Shown here in pieces: positions 44,901-57,578 of a stretch of DNA of 64,000 nt (position 1 is the first letter of the stretch; each line of letters begins with the position of its first letter). Origin of the DNA: Diphasiastrum complanatum (lineage: Eukaryota; Streptophyta; Lycopodiopsida; Lycopodiales; Lycopodiaceae); the NCBI GenBank assembly GCA_029204225.1, contig CM055100.1, positions 64,922,550 through 64,986,549 on the forward strand, in the 5' to 3' direction. Position numbers and translations under genes: made by a program. The notes beneath the pieces were generated by a model, which was given only the letters and a program-made list of their open reading frames with translations, made no database searches and had not been told where the DNA came from.

Positions 44901-47900
44901 GCTTGCAAAAAAATTTGGATCTGGGCGAGGTGCATACAAAGAAGGATTTCGCAGTCTTGCTGCTCCTGTACGGATGTCAGATGGGTTACAGGAGACTGAA
45001 CCAGCTAGCGTTACACAAGACACACAGACAGCTCCTGAAATATCTGAGCGTGATCAAGCAAAAATGGATCGTCGGAGAAGGAAAGAAGAACGTCAACGAC
45101 AAGTTAACCCTTTCTTTACTCTTTCTATTGATGTTCAAGAGTTGAACCTAGATGTTTTGTTGGCTGTTTGAAACTTTTACAGATAATTTTGTGGTTCTTG
45201 GTTTGTTTATGCCAAACAGGCAGAATATCAATCTCATCTTGCAGCTGCAGAAGCATCTGTGGCAGGGCTGCCTGCACTGTTTGTCGATCATAGCAATGTT
45301 GGAGAAGGTGGTGTTCCAAAGGATATTCGGCTAGAGAATTTCAGTATTTCTATGGGTGGTCGGGAGCTCATAAGTGATGGATCAGTTACTCTCGCTTACG
45401 GACGGCGATATGGTTAGCACATGCAATGATTTTGTAGTGATGTAGCCTGGCTGAATATGTTCCAGTTATGTGCTTTCCTAACTCACAGTCCTACACATAT
45501 AATAATGATTGGTACACTCAGTGAAGCAAAGAATTGATTTTAGAGGAGTCTTCTAGTGGACAAAGAACCAAATTGGAAGAGATTGTGTTTCATATGTAAC
45601 TGGATGAGTTTGGTTCAGTGAATCGATTTTAGAGGAGTCTTCCAGTCGACAAAAGTCAAGAAACAAATTGGAAGAGATTGTGTTTCATATGTAACTGGAT
45701 GAGTTTGGTTCAGTGCCTTGAAATCTCATGTCATTTGAGAATAAGATTTTTAGAAAGTTGCTTGTTACTCAATCAAGTTATTCATGGCGCGCTTGCTTAA
45801 ACCTTTAAATTGTTTCCCTTTTTGGGTTTCAGGACTTGTTGGAAGAAATGGAACTGGCAAGACCACGTTCCTAAAGCATATGTCTATGCATGCAATTGAT
45901 GGCATTCCCAAGAATTGTCAAATTTTACATGTTGAGCAGGAAGTTGTTGGTGATGATACTACAGTCCTTGAATGCGTGTTAAGTTCAGATATTGAGCGAA
46001 CTAAGCTGTTGGAGGAGGAAGCTCGACTGGTAGCTCATAAGGTGTGATGCACTAGTTATCGTCAAATAAATTGTTTGCAGCTTGTCAGTTGCAGTTAACA
46101 ACTGCATATTTTGTCCTGTAGCTTGCGATGCTTTAAAAATAATTTTATCATCTATTCGTCTTTTGTGGGCTTGAGGCTTTCTTCATCAGTGGAACAAAGT
46201 GTGGAAGTACTTGCTCTTCTGCAGCAACTTTTAAATGACTAGCGTGGCAATATTTTTCAAATTTGATGCTAGAAACTTTATAGAATTACCCTGTGATTCC
46301 TATTAGGAAATTATCTGGATCTCAAAAAATCATCTAGATATGCGGAAATCTTTCGTTACAAGTAGTTCTCAAGATGTAGGTGAGGCTGTTTCATTTAGAA
46401 ATACTAAATTCTTTTATGGCGTGCAACAAATATCATGCTAGATTATCAGCGCGCACGCGCCAAAAATGGTGGCACACTGAATGCTGCCCCCTGTGGCAGC
46501 ATGTCCGTCCCCGTTAGGCAGCGACTTCTGGACACCTACGGGCCACGTCTTGTGGCGGGGGAGAACACCATTTTGGAGGGTGTTCTCCGGTTTTGCACCG
46601 CTCCTTACGTGGTTGACCCCGAGTTGCTGCCTGCTTGGCTGGCACGCACGAGGAGAGGGAGTGCATCCTCGTCCAGTCCCTTTGTCTCTCATCCCCCTCA
46701 GATAGTTCTGCCACACGCACCCCCATCTGCACCCATTCCGGGGGATCTCGTCCCATCGCGTCCGCTAGTTGCCACTGCGGTTCCACCACCACCTACTGTT
46801 GCTCGCACTCCCCCAGTTTGTGACTTTCTCAACAGTGCACCCCACTTATGCTGCTGCACCCATCCCTGCCAGTGCATCCCACTCTCCCCATTCCACGTCT
46901 ACAGCCGATGCATCCACTAGTGCCCAACCTGTCGCGTCATCATCCGGTTGGTGCACCGTGCTGGAGGTCCGCTACCCATCGCCCAGCTAGGAGAGTTCTT
47001 AGGTAGCAGAGCATTCGCGGCATGCATTTGCCGCACATGGACAGAGAGGCCACACAGGCCGTGGCCAGTTTGATTTACTCCCATTGGCCCCATGGCCTGC
47101 TCCCCCACAATGCCCATGTGCTACTGTACCTGCCCCCATCTGTTGCTCCCCCACGTGCTGCACTCCAATTGGGTCCGTGGTCTGCTCCCCCACAGTGCCC
47201 ATGTGATGGTGTACCTGTCCGGATTTGTTGCTCCCCCACATGCTGCACTCCCATTGACCCAAAGGTCTGCTCCCCCACAGTGCCCCCTGTACAGTCCCCC
47301 CATTTTTCTAAACCCTAAACCTTTTTTTTTTTCCGATTTTTTTACCCTAATTTACATCAATAAAAGGGGTTTTTATTAGAAAATTAAAAAAAATAATAAT
47401 AAAAATTATTATTTATTGGTGTCGCCCTGGTATTGGTCTGAGGGCGGTACCATAATGGCGGTACCACCTGATTCTATGATATATATCTATATATATTTTT
47501 AAACTTATGTACAGTTTTGCGCATGTGTATGGATGCACCCATGTATCTTCCTCTCCTCACCCATGCATACACACTTTCTTAACTAAAAATGATGGGGAGA
47601 TGGATGCATGTATGGGGAAAGTGCATATCCTCATACATTTGCACATTGTGTGCATTGAGGGGTGGGCCCCAAAAAAATTCTCCATGCCCTTAAAAAAAAA
47701 TTATGAAGGTTAAAATGTGTGTGTGTGATAAAAAAAATATGAACGTAAACCCCCTTAAAAATGTGAACCCTCACTCCCCATAAAACAAAAAAAGTGAAGG
47801 GGCTTTTTGGCTCCCCATAAAATAAGTTTTCTTTTTTAAAAAAGAGAAAAAAAAGTCCCCATCAAGAAAGAAACCCCCCCTCCCCCCCCTCCCAAAAAAA

Positions 47901-50900
47901 AAAAACTAAGATTTTTAAGGGCGAGAGCATTTGTTTTTTTTAGCACTTCCTCGCCCTTTTTTGTCACATGGCAAAACCCACCCACCCATCTCCTCCGAGC
48001 ACTTAAACCATCGGCCTCTTGCCTAAACAACTTGCTCTTGACCATTAGGGAGCACACCCGCACTCCGCCCACCCCATATGTTCCCCCCTTTTCCTGTCAG
48101 TCCACCTAAAAACACATCATCGATGAGCATCCCGCACTAAGAATTATTACATGGCTTTCTTATTTATTTTGAATTACCAAAGTTTTACCCATAAATCATG
48201 AACAGAAAGTTTTACCCAAAGTTCTTTTCTCTGTCTAGCATCCATGCTCTATGAAGGAACAAATTTGCAGTTGCAGCTCCCTCGTTGTCTGTTCCATAGC
48301 CCGCTGATGGCTCCGCCCTGCACCTGAATCTGACTGCAGCTCTGAGCCTTACTAGCCTCCACGCACTGATCCCTGCGCCAGTTCCAGTTATGGCGCCCTT
48401 TCTTGCGCCCTGATCCTGCTGCCTCCACTCTCAGATTTCCATAAGTTGCATATGTCTGAATGGCCAAGAAAGGCAACATCAAGGGGGGCCTTCGGCTCCC
48501 TCCCCAATCACCTCTGCCTGCACAAACTGCTGAGCAGACAGTATCGCTGCCTGAGCAGCTGTTGCTGCCAGCGCAGTCAACAGGGATGCCTGTGGATTTT
48601 TCTCTTACCTCCACCCCTGTCATGATCACGATTCGATGCCTCCATCACTCTCTTCAATGGTCTTTGCACTAAGTGCAAATAGTGTAAGGCTATTCCAGCT
48701 TCTTGCCAACCACCGAAAAGAGATGGACTCCCATCGAGAATGATTTTATCCGTGCAATCACACCTTCAACAGATAGATGCATCAATTGAGGAACTCAGAC
48801 CGGAAATTATGACCATCAAATGTGCAGCATCCTCCCAAGCAGCTACTTCAAATAAGATCGAACAACTCGAAAACAAAGTGGAGCAGCACCATACGGCTGT
48901 CCAGTCTTGGTCATCTCCAAGAGAAGAGTACCCCCAAATATGTATAAGAAGATACCACCTCTAGGGGTTGTCCATTTGAAGTGAATATTTGTAGTTGCAT
49001 GAAGGCCTTGGAGGTTTTGAGACCATAACCTTTTTCTTCTTGATAGTAGTTAGTATACCTCACCGCGAACTGAAGGAATGAAGCCTATCCTAATGTTTCT
49101 GTAGCCCCACACCTATTTGGATAACAATACTACATTGTTTGCATTTACTAACATTGAGTTGACAACCCTGGTCAGCATCCTATGCGATGACTCTCTCCAG
49201 CTCATCAATTTGTAGTCCAAAAAACTGTAGGTGAGAGGGAACAATCCCGCTTCACCTCCCGAGTAGTGTGATCAATTGTGAAAGACCCTTGTTTGTCTTG
49301 AAGTATCCAAATACCTGATATCATGACTGTGGGGACGGTACCTGTGGAGAAGCCAAGATTTTTCAGGCGCTGGATAAGTGAATGGCATGGAAAGCAAAAC
49401 TTTTGAGTTTTTGGTTCATTTTAAAGGTTTTTAAAGTTTTTAGACCATCTTTGGTCAAGCTCTGGAGCGTTTTTGGGGCATTTGAAGTTCTAATTGTCTA
49501 TAAAAACTTTGTTTTTGTCAAAAATTTGATAATACTGATAATGTGGCATGATCACATGACGTATTCATCCATACGTTTCTCCCCACATTGATCGTATGCC
49601 ACTGAATGCCTTCAGTTTGTCCTGCACTCCTTTTTACCAAGATTCACTCTGTTCGCGTTAATATGGTACATTGGACATTTGGGCTACCTACCTGTCATTC
49701 TCACTTCATACTGCTGCATCCATTGCCTTCCCTACCAAAGCGCAACTTGTTTTTCCTGGAAAGTTTATCACCTTGTTATCTCATGCGCTTTGTCAAGAAA
49801 AGGACTCCTATTTTCTCCGTTGAGTAGAGTCAATCCAACAAATAAAAGCACTACATCTAGCTCGTTGAGTGATGAAGGGAAAGAAACTACAAGCATCTAG
49901 AATTGGAATGTCATGCAATGCTGAAAGAATTGAGTCCAGGAAGTACTTGAAGGCTCATGTTTATCATATTCCATTTGTTTAGTGAGAACTCAATTTGCAT
50001 GGCCATTGTTAAACTACAATAGGCCATCCAAAATTTTCTAACAGTATTATCTACAATTTGAGTAAGTATTGCGAGCATCAAATCGATTGAAAATCATTGT
50101 GTGTTTACTTAATCCACTCTTATTTTTTGTTGGCACTTGAATGTAGTTAGGTTGGTGTTGTGTTCACTAAGACATGAGTGTTCTATTATTATGTTTACAG
50201 TTTGAGTTTCCACAGATTTTTAGATATGTCATGCATAAATACCGCAATCTCTCTAGAGTTCTGATCTAACAACTTGAATTTTTCTGCAGTCAATTAAGGA
50301 CAGATTTTTCATCAATAATCTAGTGATCATTATGCTGCTAGTGTCATTGACAGTGTTTAAAAGTAGTGATCAAGATTGAGGTCCTATCCATGTATTCACC
50401 AAGAAATGGAAGAAACTAACCAAGTGACCAATCCACATTCATTGCTGCAGTAGTAAGAAGTTCAACGCTTGCCATTCTAAAAGATAAAATACTGCCATCA
50501 TGAAAGATGATATGATTCTTCAAGTGGAGGAATTGAACAACAGGAGATGGCTTTTCGTAGAAACTATTACATGGCTTTTCATTGGAACCAATTAACTAGT
50601 TTGCTTCAATGTTGCTTAAAGTGCAACAAAAAGCTACTCTGGAGCAATCAAATAGCAGAAACATCATCAAAGCTGTCAGCAATCAATTTTGACTACAAAA
50701 TCTTCTTGTTTTGCTGCAACCTCTTTGGTTTGCTCTTCCACATGTCTGCAACTGCCTTAGTCAAGACTCGATGGATTAGTCCTTATTGATTTATCAGTGA
50801 TGACTGAGGTGCCAGTGTCCTTTGGTTATGCGGGGCAGGTGGAATGCATAAATATTGATGCACAGTTTTACACGCTATATATTGAGTTTTTGTGATAAGA

Positions 50901-53900
50901 TTCTGGTTATCACTCATCCCATTTCAATCTGCAACTCCTTGTCTTGTTCTGAGTTTCTCTTACACATTCTCTTGGAAATCATTTTCAGCGGAAAAGAAAA
51001 GGGGCCAAACACTGCCAGATCCAAGGATATCTGATAACTTTAAGTATACAGTATTTTGAATTGGCCTTCACTCAGCTTCTGTAGGAAAGACATCTTCTAT
51101 AAAGAGGCGGGTGTGTTTGATTTTGGATTCTCTTGATGCTTTATTTGATATGTATCTTTCAATAGTTTATTTGGAAGTCATTGCAGATAATTTATTGTCT
51201 GCAAAGTTGTACTTTTGGGATTCTAAATTTTTCATTTATCATTGAGGTTTTTGGTTGTACTCCTCATTATGCTGCTTGCTGCTTTCATGTTGCTTTCAAC
51301 TCTTGTATTTCTCTATTTCTAAGCATTTTATACATGAACTTTAATACAATTATGTATCACTGTATAATGTGGAGACTATGTATCTATCCATGTGAGGTTG
51401 ATATGGTACTTGGTAGCTACTGGCTTGTGGATAAGATTCATTTCACAAGTCAATTGGCCTGTTACAGAAGGATTATGGAAATTTATCATCCATACAAGCC
51501 TTTGAAGGGAGGCAAGATACGTCTGAGCAACAGAGCATTAAAGCTCCGGGTGGGATAGTGACACCGTTGAAAACTGTAAATGGAAGCTCGGGGCTTAGTG
51601 ATAAAGATGAAGTTGCAGAACGGCTCGCTCAGATTTATAAAAGGCTCGAGCAGATTGATGCCTACTCTTCAGAGTCTCGTGCTGCATCTATCCTGGCGGT
51701 AAGTTTTTATTTCCCATGGTTAGTTCAAAATTCTAAAAGAACACTTTTCATGTTTTGTGAATTCTAGTTGTTATGCAGCTTTTCTGTGATCTTTATGAAA
51801 ACTTTGGGCCATCAACAATTGGATTTTGCTTAACAATATTCAATAGGTTAATTATCAAATACTGGAGGGTTATTTGGTGCCTGCCCAATTAGTTCCACAA
51901 GTAACATTCACTGCCAGGATTAACTAGCTGTCCTAGTTGCCTATTGTGCATTGAAACTGTAACAGCTATTCTGAATTGAAAGCCAACATGGGTCTTTCTA
52001 AATAGAAGATAGGAATCATAAAACAAAGTAGCATAATGCATTATTAATTTGTACTGGTCACGACTTGCACTAGATGCAAATAAATGAATGTCCTTCACAT
52101 TTTATTAGAGGTTTAGCAAATGTTAAGGTGGATTATTCCAATCTATGCTAATTGCTGGTACATCCTAATGTATGTATGCAAGTATGTTGCTGTTTCATGC
52201 TGTTGATCTGAAAGGCAGGAGGTTTTAGATTACCCATAAAAGTGTGACTATAGTCACAGAAACGCGGTAATGTTTGTAGTATTGTGACATGGAATACGAC
52301 AATGATTTCATGGTGCTAAGAAAGGAATTCTGGAAAAAAAATCTCTCTTGTATGATGATTTGAACTACCCAATAGCAAGAATCAGAGACTTGAGGAATGG
52401 TGTCATAGTCTTTGGGCTGATCCTCATTGTAGCATGTGGAAAACCTTCAGAAAACCGATTCATGTATATCACATCAACTTCTACCTGCTTATGAATGACT
52501 AATTACCAGGCTAGCCATCTGCACCGCATTAAAATTCTAGTTTCTGTATCAGCCTAAGAAGTGTTCAACCATATGCTCTCATGACAATTGAAGGAGCTAT
52601 CACGGCGTTTTTAATTATAATATTTTAGACAACTGCTTTTGCAGGTGAAGCAATAATTGAAGGTAATATTTCGCAGGAATTATTTTGAGTAAGCCATGCA
52701 TACCATACTGCTTATCTGACTGAGAATACAGTATGAATGCACATGGGTCAACTTTGGGATATACACTGAGCAATTTGGCATACTAGATCGTTCCTGGAGC
52801 AGCTTATGTCAAGGATGCCTTTGAATGCATTCTCCCAGCATTCTTGTTAAGTCACATCTATGGTGGAGTTTGTTCTTCATTACTTAATTTTACTAAGACT
52901 AGTTCTGGAAATGCTTGGGCTAATTCTTATCAGAATATGGGAAAAGTTATTGGGAAGCATGGTATATTCCTAGGACTGGGGACTATGAATTCTCCATGGT
53001 TGCAAGTAGGAGGCCTTTTCACAAACTATCATTATAACTTCACCAAATTGAGATGCCTTCTTTGAAGCCATTCAAAAACTCCAACTTTCTGAAGGAGCTA
53101 TGATATTAATAAGATCATTGATTTCTTTGGGTCACAATAAGCTTCTGTTTTAGAAAGCACAAATCTATATGCGACAATGCCTTTCTTCCTCTCTCACTGA
53201 TAAACTATCTTTTCACTTTACAGTTTCGTTGCTAATATCTGAAATTCCCTCCAAATTCATAAATGAACATGTTGTTCTAGAAGGATTTAGACATTTGTGG
53301 GATTGGGTTTTTTTTAAAGCAAGGATTCTGTTCTGATAACCTTGATGCTTAGAGCTCATGCAGGGCATCATTTTGTAGTTTCTTCTGAAAGCCACTGATC
53401 ATATTATATTGAAGCACATTTTGAATATGATGTATCATGATTATAAGTTATAAGCATTTTGTGCTTTTGATTTAAGGAAGATGAATTCTTTGAGCTTGCT
53501 TTGTTGTTAGATGTGGTAAGATAGGTATTGTTGTCCATGAGGCTGTGCTGTAGCAGTTTGCCCCTTTTATTTTGTAGGGGCTAAGTTTCACGACAGAGAT
53601 GCAGCGTCGAGCTACCAAAACGTTTTCTGGAGGTTGGCGCATGCGAGTGGCACTGGCCCGTGCTCTGTTCATCGAACCAGACTTGTTATTGCTTGATGAG
53701 CCAACGGTAAGAACCAGGATGCCAATTTTTATACAGAAATTTGATAAAAAAAAGAATGGTGTCTCAGGAGTTAATCAACAAGGTTTTTGAATGTTCTCGA
53801 AAGCATGGGGTGGCATAATTATCTGATTCTCTGAATTATTGAGATTCTAACCACAGCTCTGATTTGAAAGGGTTTATCTGATTCAAATTGGATTCATGGT

Positions 53901-56900
53901 TTAGAGAACTGAAATATCGGTTCTAAAAGATCCAAAATCACATTCTCTCTCATTCTAAATGACTGAAATTGACTTTTCTTTCCAGGTGACCCTTGATTCT
54001 GAACCACCTGAAGTTGATTATTCTGATTCTGAAAAGGCGGCAAACTATTTGGGGTGTTATACATGCTGTAAATGCTTGATTTGTATACGGGGTTTTGATA
54101 TATTGGAAGAATGAATGTGTACCTACTACTAAAGAGAGGAACAACTTTTTGAGTATGTGTAGTCCTTTGCTCCCCATGCAACTCATTGAATTGCTGCTTT
54201 TGTTTGCAGAATCATTTGGATTTGCATGCAGTTTTATGGCTGGAGTCTTATATGCTGAAATGGCCCAAGACACTGATTGTGGTTTCACATGCAAGAGAGT
54301 TTCTTAACACTGTAAGTCACTGTGTAAATGACTTAATGAAGGCAGTTTTGTGTGCTACATCAATTCTTGGTTTATTAAACGTTAGGTTTTTTCCTTGAGG
54401 CATTTTCTCCGTATTTAAGCTGCCGTGCATGCATCAAACTGGGTTTGCAGGTTGTGACTGACATTCTGCATTTGCATGGTCAAAAATTGACTACTTACAA
54501 AGGAGATTATGATACATTTGAGCGGACAAGAGATGAACGTCTGCGCAATCAACAGAAAGCACATGAGTCCAATGAACATAAACGAGCTCATATACAGGTT
54601 TTGGACTGAAATTTCTCTTTAAAGCACACTGTTACCTTACTTGTTGTACATTATATTTGCTTTGGCTGTGAGAGGTTGAAAGGACCTTATTGTTGGACCG
54701 GTTGAAGCTTATAGCATTCTTGTATGACTTTTTCACCTTCTATGTCGGTCCATTTTCTATCCTTTGAAATCATGGTTTCATGCTTTCACTTATTTTATCA
54801 TCTGATGTGAGTAAAACTCTAAATGCACACTTGATATCCGATGGCACCTCACAACAAGATTCATAACAAAGTTGCATCTTCTGATGGCTTGCTTCATTCT
54901 GTAGACAATAGTACCAGGAAGCAAAGCCAGCAGCACCAGAATTTGGTGGAAATCGTATACGGAGATGACAAAAATGATAGTTATGCAGCTAAGAATGATC
55001 AGGATTGGAAAGTCATTTCTGAGTTATAATACTCGAAGAAACAATGTCTAGAGCAGGACATAATAACTTCAAATTGACTGTTGTTTAGGTATTTATTTGG
55101 TCCATTTTTTAAATCCTACGCTTATTGCATTTAGCTAGCATGATTGTGATGGTAAGTTTCTCAAGGCCCTAATGCAAGGTGTCCTACTTGGTGCAATAGT
55201 TATATAGTTGTCATCCAAGTTAGCCTGAATGGACGTAAAATGAAGAATTTGCACTTATCCTATCCATAAGCTGTGATGCCTTGTCTTTATGTGACACTGT
55301 TTATTTCTCAGCATTCTGGAGATTGTGATTCCTTAGTTTGTTGCTGATTACACTTCTCGTGCATTCCTGGGCCACATAAGTCATTGTAGTCAATTTGCTT
55401 GTAGTAATTCTGTGTCCAAAATTACCTTCTTGGCATTATTATCAAGATGTGCCACTGTGAACTCTGATCACAGCTGTCAGACTAGCATTAACCTTAACTT
55501 GTTATTTCTGATAAATTCAATACAGTAACTTAATGTGAACCATTCTTGCTAAGGTGGTTGCCCTTTTTGATAGCATAGATTTGAATCTGTTTTTGGTTAT
55601 ATGCTATTAAAACCGTTAACAATAAATTGTAGGTTTAACTGAATCAATCATATCAAACCTTTTTATGGCAAGCCTTCTAAATCGCACACTCTTCTAGTAT
55701 GTAACATATTTTTGATGAGGCATTTGAGCAAATTCTTTTCATATTTTGCTAGTTATTTCATCAAGGGTGAGCATCAAAGTATCGCTGGTAATGACAATCT
55801 AATTGGGAATTTCAGGCATTCATTGACAAATTTCGATATAATGCCAAAAGGGCATCACTGGTGCAGTCTAGAATTAAGGTATGTGGACATCACGAACCTC
55901 TCAGCTAGATGAGAATGTATGTGTATGCTTTTTGCTTTTGCAAGTCATTTAGCAACAATTGCATCGCAAATATGATTTTCGACTGCTCTGTTTTCCCATA
56001 TTGACATTTCCTGTTCTGTTTTTAGGAATATTTTGTTTATTTTTTGTACTTCAGCACATGTGCTTACTGTTTTGGCATCACGAAAGCTGAAAGATCTGGA
56101 GAAAACTGTTTTGGTTGAGTAGGTGTTTACTCTTATTGCAATTTCAAAGTGTCCATTGGCTTGTAAAAGAGGATATTGTCAATCTCAAGAATTTGAAGGC
56201 ACAATAATTCATACGAAACTTCCTGACCATTGAAGTTAAATAAGAAATATACCCTTATCACCAAACTTACATTCCTGCTTCAAGGCTTCCATTAGATTCT
56301 TCAGAAGGCAAAGGAGTTTTTATGAGTCTTCTTTACTGTTAAAGGTAAACAAAGAAGCACGCCCTCGTTACCAAACCCGAAGTCTACTATGTATATTTGG
56401 GTAAAACTTAAAGTCCTAGATCAGTTGGAGAGTGCTCAGCCACCCAGCATGTACTTTAATGTAGGAAAATTGTTAGCCGTTTTGCACTGAGGAGCAATTG
56501 CTTTTGGTAGGCTTGAACAATTATATGTCCAAATTAAGTTTTTGGTGGTGGTACTAGGAGTATCAATTCGCTCCTAATAGTTCTTCGGAGATCTGATTTT
56601 GGGCTTATATAGGAAGGGCACGTGTAAACAGATCAATTCCTATAAAATGTGCGTTTTTGTTGGTGGTAGCTACATAAGATAAATCAAATAGAAGCGTGCA
56701 GTATGACTAGTGCAGGTTTGAGAAAACGTTTCTCCTAAGGTGAACTGAAAGGTTCATCAGTGCAGCATTGTGCTCAGTATATGTGGCTGAGAATGCAATC
56801 CGTGTGTCCTGATGTATGACTTTGTTTTTGGGCACATTAAACACACAAAGTTCTAAATAAGGTGGAAGAGAAACATCATTTTAATCTGTGGTTTCTTGAC

Positions 56901-57500
56901 TCGTCACCTTTTCTGTGCTTGTCACTAGTTTAGTCCATTATCTATGCCAGCCTATCAACCTCTGAAAAATGAAAGTTTCCTTGGACTACATTAAAATTAG
57001 CTTAGCAGTTATCAGTAGCTATTTCAAAAATAGGATTTTGTTAAACTTGTGAAATGAAATCCTGTTGTTAGTTTCCTCTTTGGAGGATTAGAATGCTGTT
57101 TCATATTCTGGTTAATGTTATACAGGTGACCATTTTTGGGCAGTAACACAGAAAACATAAGCTTTAAGGTCTTTGTCCTCATTTAAGCTCAGGGTTGGAT
57201 GTCAATTACAGGCACTGGAGAGGATTAGTCAGGTGGATGCCGTGATCAATGATCCAGAGTAAGTCACTTAACCATCGAATTCACTCTTGTAAAATTACTA
57301 GTCACAAGTCCGTTGACAATAAGCGTTGCATACCCTCTTTTTTGTTTCGTGATTCAGTCTTTTTTTCAAGTTAGCATTGTTAGCATTGTGATCGTTAGCT
57401 CAGAAAGAACAACTCATTTAACACGGGTGATGTGTTCCAGCTACAAGTTTGAGTTTCCAACTCCAGATGATAGACCTGCTGCTCCAATCATCAGCTTCAG
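41756..57500 (+). CDS. ABCF3: ABCF3 (GCN20-type) ABC-F ATPase, first 11 exons, 3' end outside window
   Basis: ABC-F proteins carry two ATPase domains and no membrane part; in yeast GCN20 works with GCN1 on ribosomes to activate GCN2 kinase, and plant ABCF3 is the GCN20-like branch. Exons: 41756-41986, 44890-45102, 45220-45412, 45833-46041, 51468-51698, 53578-53706, 54210-54311, 54451-54597, 55816-55878, 57212-57258, 57441-57500. Every junction is GT-AG and phases fit, giving about 541 residues without a stop. N-terminal part: [15 protein letters not shown]. First ATPase: Walker [10 protein letters not shown], signature FSGGWRMR, Walker B LLLLDEP, H-loop SHARE. Linker: [16 protein letters not shown]. 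It breaks off after [15 protein letters not shown], just before the second ATPase domain, which is expected beyond the right edge. Confidence 0.92.
41987..44889 (+). other. ABCF3 intron 1 (2.9 kb)
   Basis: GT-AG intron. Holds a degenerate tandem repeat at about 43005-43200 and otherwise no recognised element. A pyrimidine-rich stretch lies at 43740-44040. Confidence 0.75.
43005..43200 (+). repeat. Degenerate tandem GGTCCCTAGTGGACAAG repeats
   Basis: Variants of AGGTCCCTAGTGGACAAG followed by CCAAGTGGACAT recur five or more times with irregular spacing of about 30-50 bases. Confidence 0.75.
44890..45102 (+). CDS. ABCF3: ABCF3 exon 2 (71 codons)
   Basis: [20 protein letters not shown], then a variable acidic part and a basic run [14 protein letters not shown]. 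Acceptor TTCAG, donor CAA|GTTAAC. Confidence 0.9.
45220..45412 (+). CDS. ABCF3: ABCF3 exon 3
   Basis: [18 protein letters not shown] and [20 protein letters not shown], the first strands of ATPase domain 1. Ends in phase 1 (TATG|GTTAGC). Confidence 0.9.
45532..45715 (+). repeat. Tandem duplication in ABCF3 intron 3, period about 89 bp
   Basis: AATTGATTTTAGAGGAGTCT to GATGAGTTTGGTTCAGTG occurs twice, from 45532 and from 45621, with a short insertion in the second copy. Confidence 0.9.
45833..46041 (+). CDS. ABCF3: ABCF3 exon 4, Walker A
   Basis: [20 protein letters not shown] is the P-loop, followed by [20 protein letters not shown] (Q-loop area). Donor AAG|GTGTGA opens a 5.4-kb intron with repeats. 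Confidence 0.92.
46435..46920 (+). other. GC-rich open frame in intron 4 (161 codons), origin unknown
   Basis: Pro/Ala/Ser-rich ([38 protein letters not shown]) with a non-repetitive N-terminal part [20 protein letters not shown]. Base composition is far richer in GC than its surroundings, which suggests an insertion, possibly the ORF1 start of a LINE like the one at 59.9 kb. No domain recognised. Confidence 0.35.
47070..47297 (+). repeat. 85-bp tandem repeat, about 2.7 copies
   Basis: CTGCTCCCCCACA(A/G)TGCCC recurs at 47097, 47182 and 47267, and TTGCTCCCCCAC(G/A)TGCTGCACTCC in the middle of each unit. Each unit also repeats GCTCCCCCAC within itself. Confidence 0.9.
48450..48964 (+). pseudogene. 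Probable LINE ORF1 remnant in intron 4
   Basis: A Pro/Gln-rich part ([18 protein letters not shown], 48460-48672) is followed by a heptad-like stretch [19 protein letters not shown] (48740-48964). The latter resembles MIRELEHKIEQHKDSWAAAL of the LINE ORF1 at 60.6 kb. Frames are broken and no ORF2 follows. Confidence 0.5.
51468..51698 (+). CDS. ABCF3: ABCF3 exon 5 (77 codons)
   Basis: [20 protein letters not shown] (variable) then [20 protein letters not shown] and SRAASILA. Acceptor TTACAG at 51465-51467 keeps phase 0; the closer AG at 51498 would break the frame. Confidence 0.85.
53578..53706 (+). CDS. ABCF3: ABCF3 exon 6, signature and Walker B
   Basis: [40 protein letters not shown] and PT. 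The signature SGGWR and Walker B LLLLDEP are intact. Confidence 0.92.
54210..54311 (+). CDS. ABCF3: ABCF3 exon 7, D-loop and H-loop
   Basis: [20 protein letters not shown] then [15 protein letters not shown]-loop and switch histidine are present. Confidence 0.92.
54451..54597 (+). CDS. ABCF3: ABCF3 exon 8
   Basis: [20 protein letters not shown] and [20 protein letters not shown], the start of the linker between the two ATPase domains. Confidence 0.9.
54841..55029 (+). other. Coding-like open frame in ABCF3 intron 8 (62 codons)
   Basis: Reads [20 protein letters not shown] and [20 protein letters not shown], polar and non-repetitive, not part of the conserved ABC-F linker (exon 8 joins exon 9 without it). 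Could be a lineage-specific or alternative exon, a captured gene piece, or chance. Confidence 0.3.
55816..55878 (+). CDS. ABCF3: ABCF3 exon 9
   Basis: [21 protein letters not shown], basic helix of the ABC-F linker. 63 bases, phase 0 at both ends. Confidence 0.9.
57212..57258 (+). CDS. ABCF3: ABCF3 exon 10
   Basis: [15 protein letters not shown] plus two bases; donor CCAGA|GTAAGT. The split codon with exon 11 gives Asp-Tyr. Confidence 0.88.
57441..57500 (+). CDS. ABCF3: ABCF3 exon 11, last in window
   Basis: [19 protein letters not shown], ending phase 2 at CAG|GTGTGT. The next exon should begin ATPase domain 2; none was found to 64000. Confidence 0.88.
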
Positions 57501-57510
57501 GTGTGTGTGT

Positions 57511-57578
57511 GTGTACAGTGCTCTTGTGGCCTAATCATGCACTAGTGTACAGTGCTCTTGTGGCCTAATCATGCTAGT
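57511..57578 (+). repeat. Two-copy 34-bp tandem repeat after a (GT)n run
   Basis: GTGTACAGTGCTCTTGTGGC...CATGCACTA is duplicated at the start of intron 11, next to a (GT)7 run that includes the splice donor. Confidence 0.9.

Larger units (their letters stand above)
46042..51467 (+). other. ABCF3 intron 4 (5.4 kb) with inserted repeats
   Basis: GT-AG intron. Inside are a GC-rich block (46440-47300), homopolymer-rich sequence (47300-48100) and a Pro-rich/coiled-coil stretch resembling a LINE ORF1 (48450-48960). 49000-51467 shows nothing recognisable. Confidence 0.75.

Noticed and set aside
46999-47303. Minus-strand Gly/Gln/His-rich open frames
   Set aside because: Shadows of the 85-bp C-rich tandem repeat.
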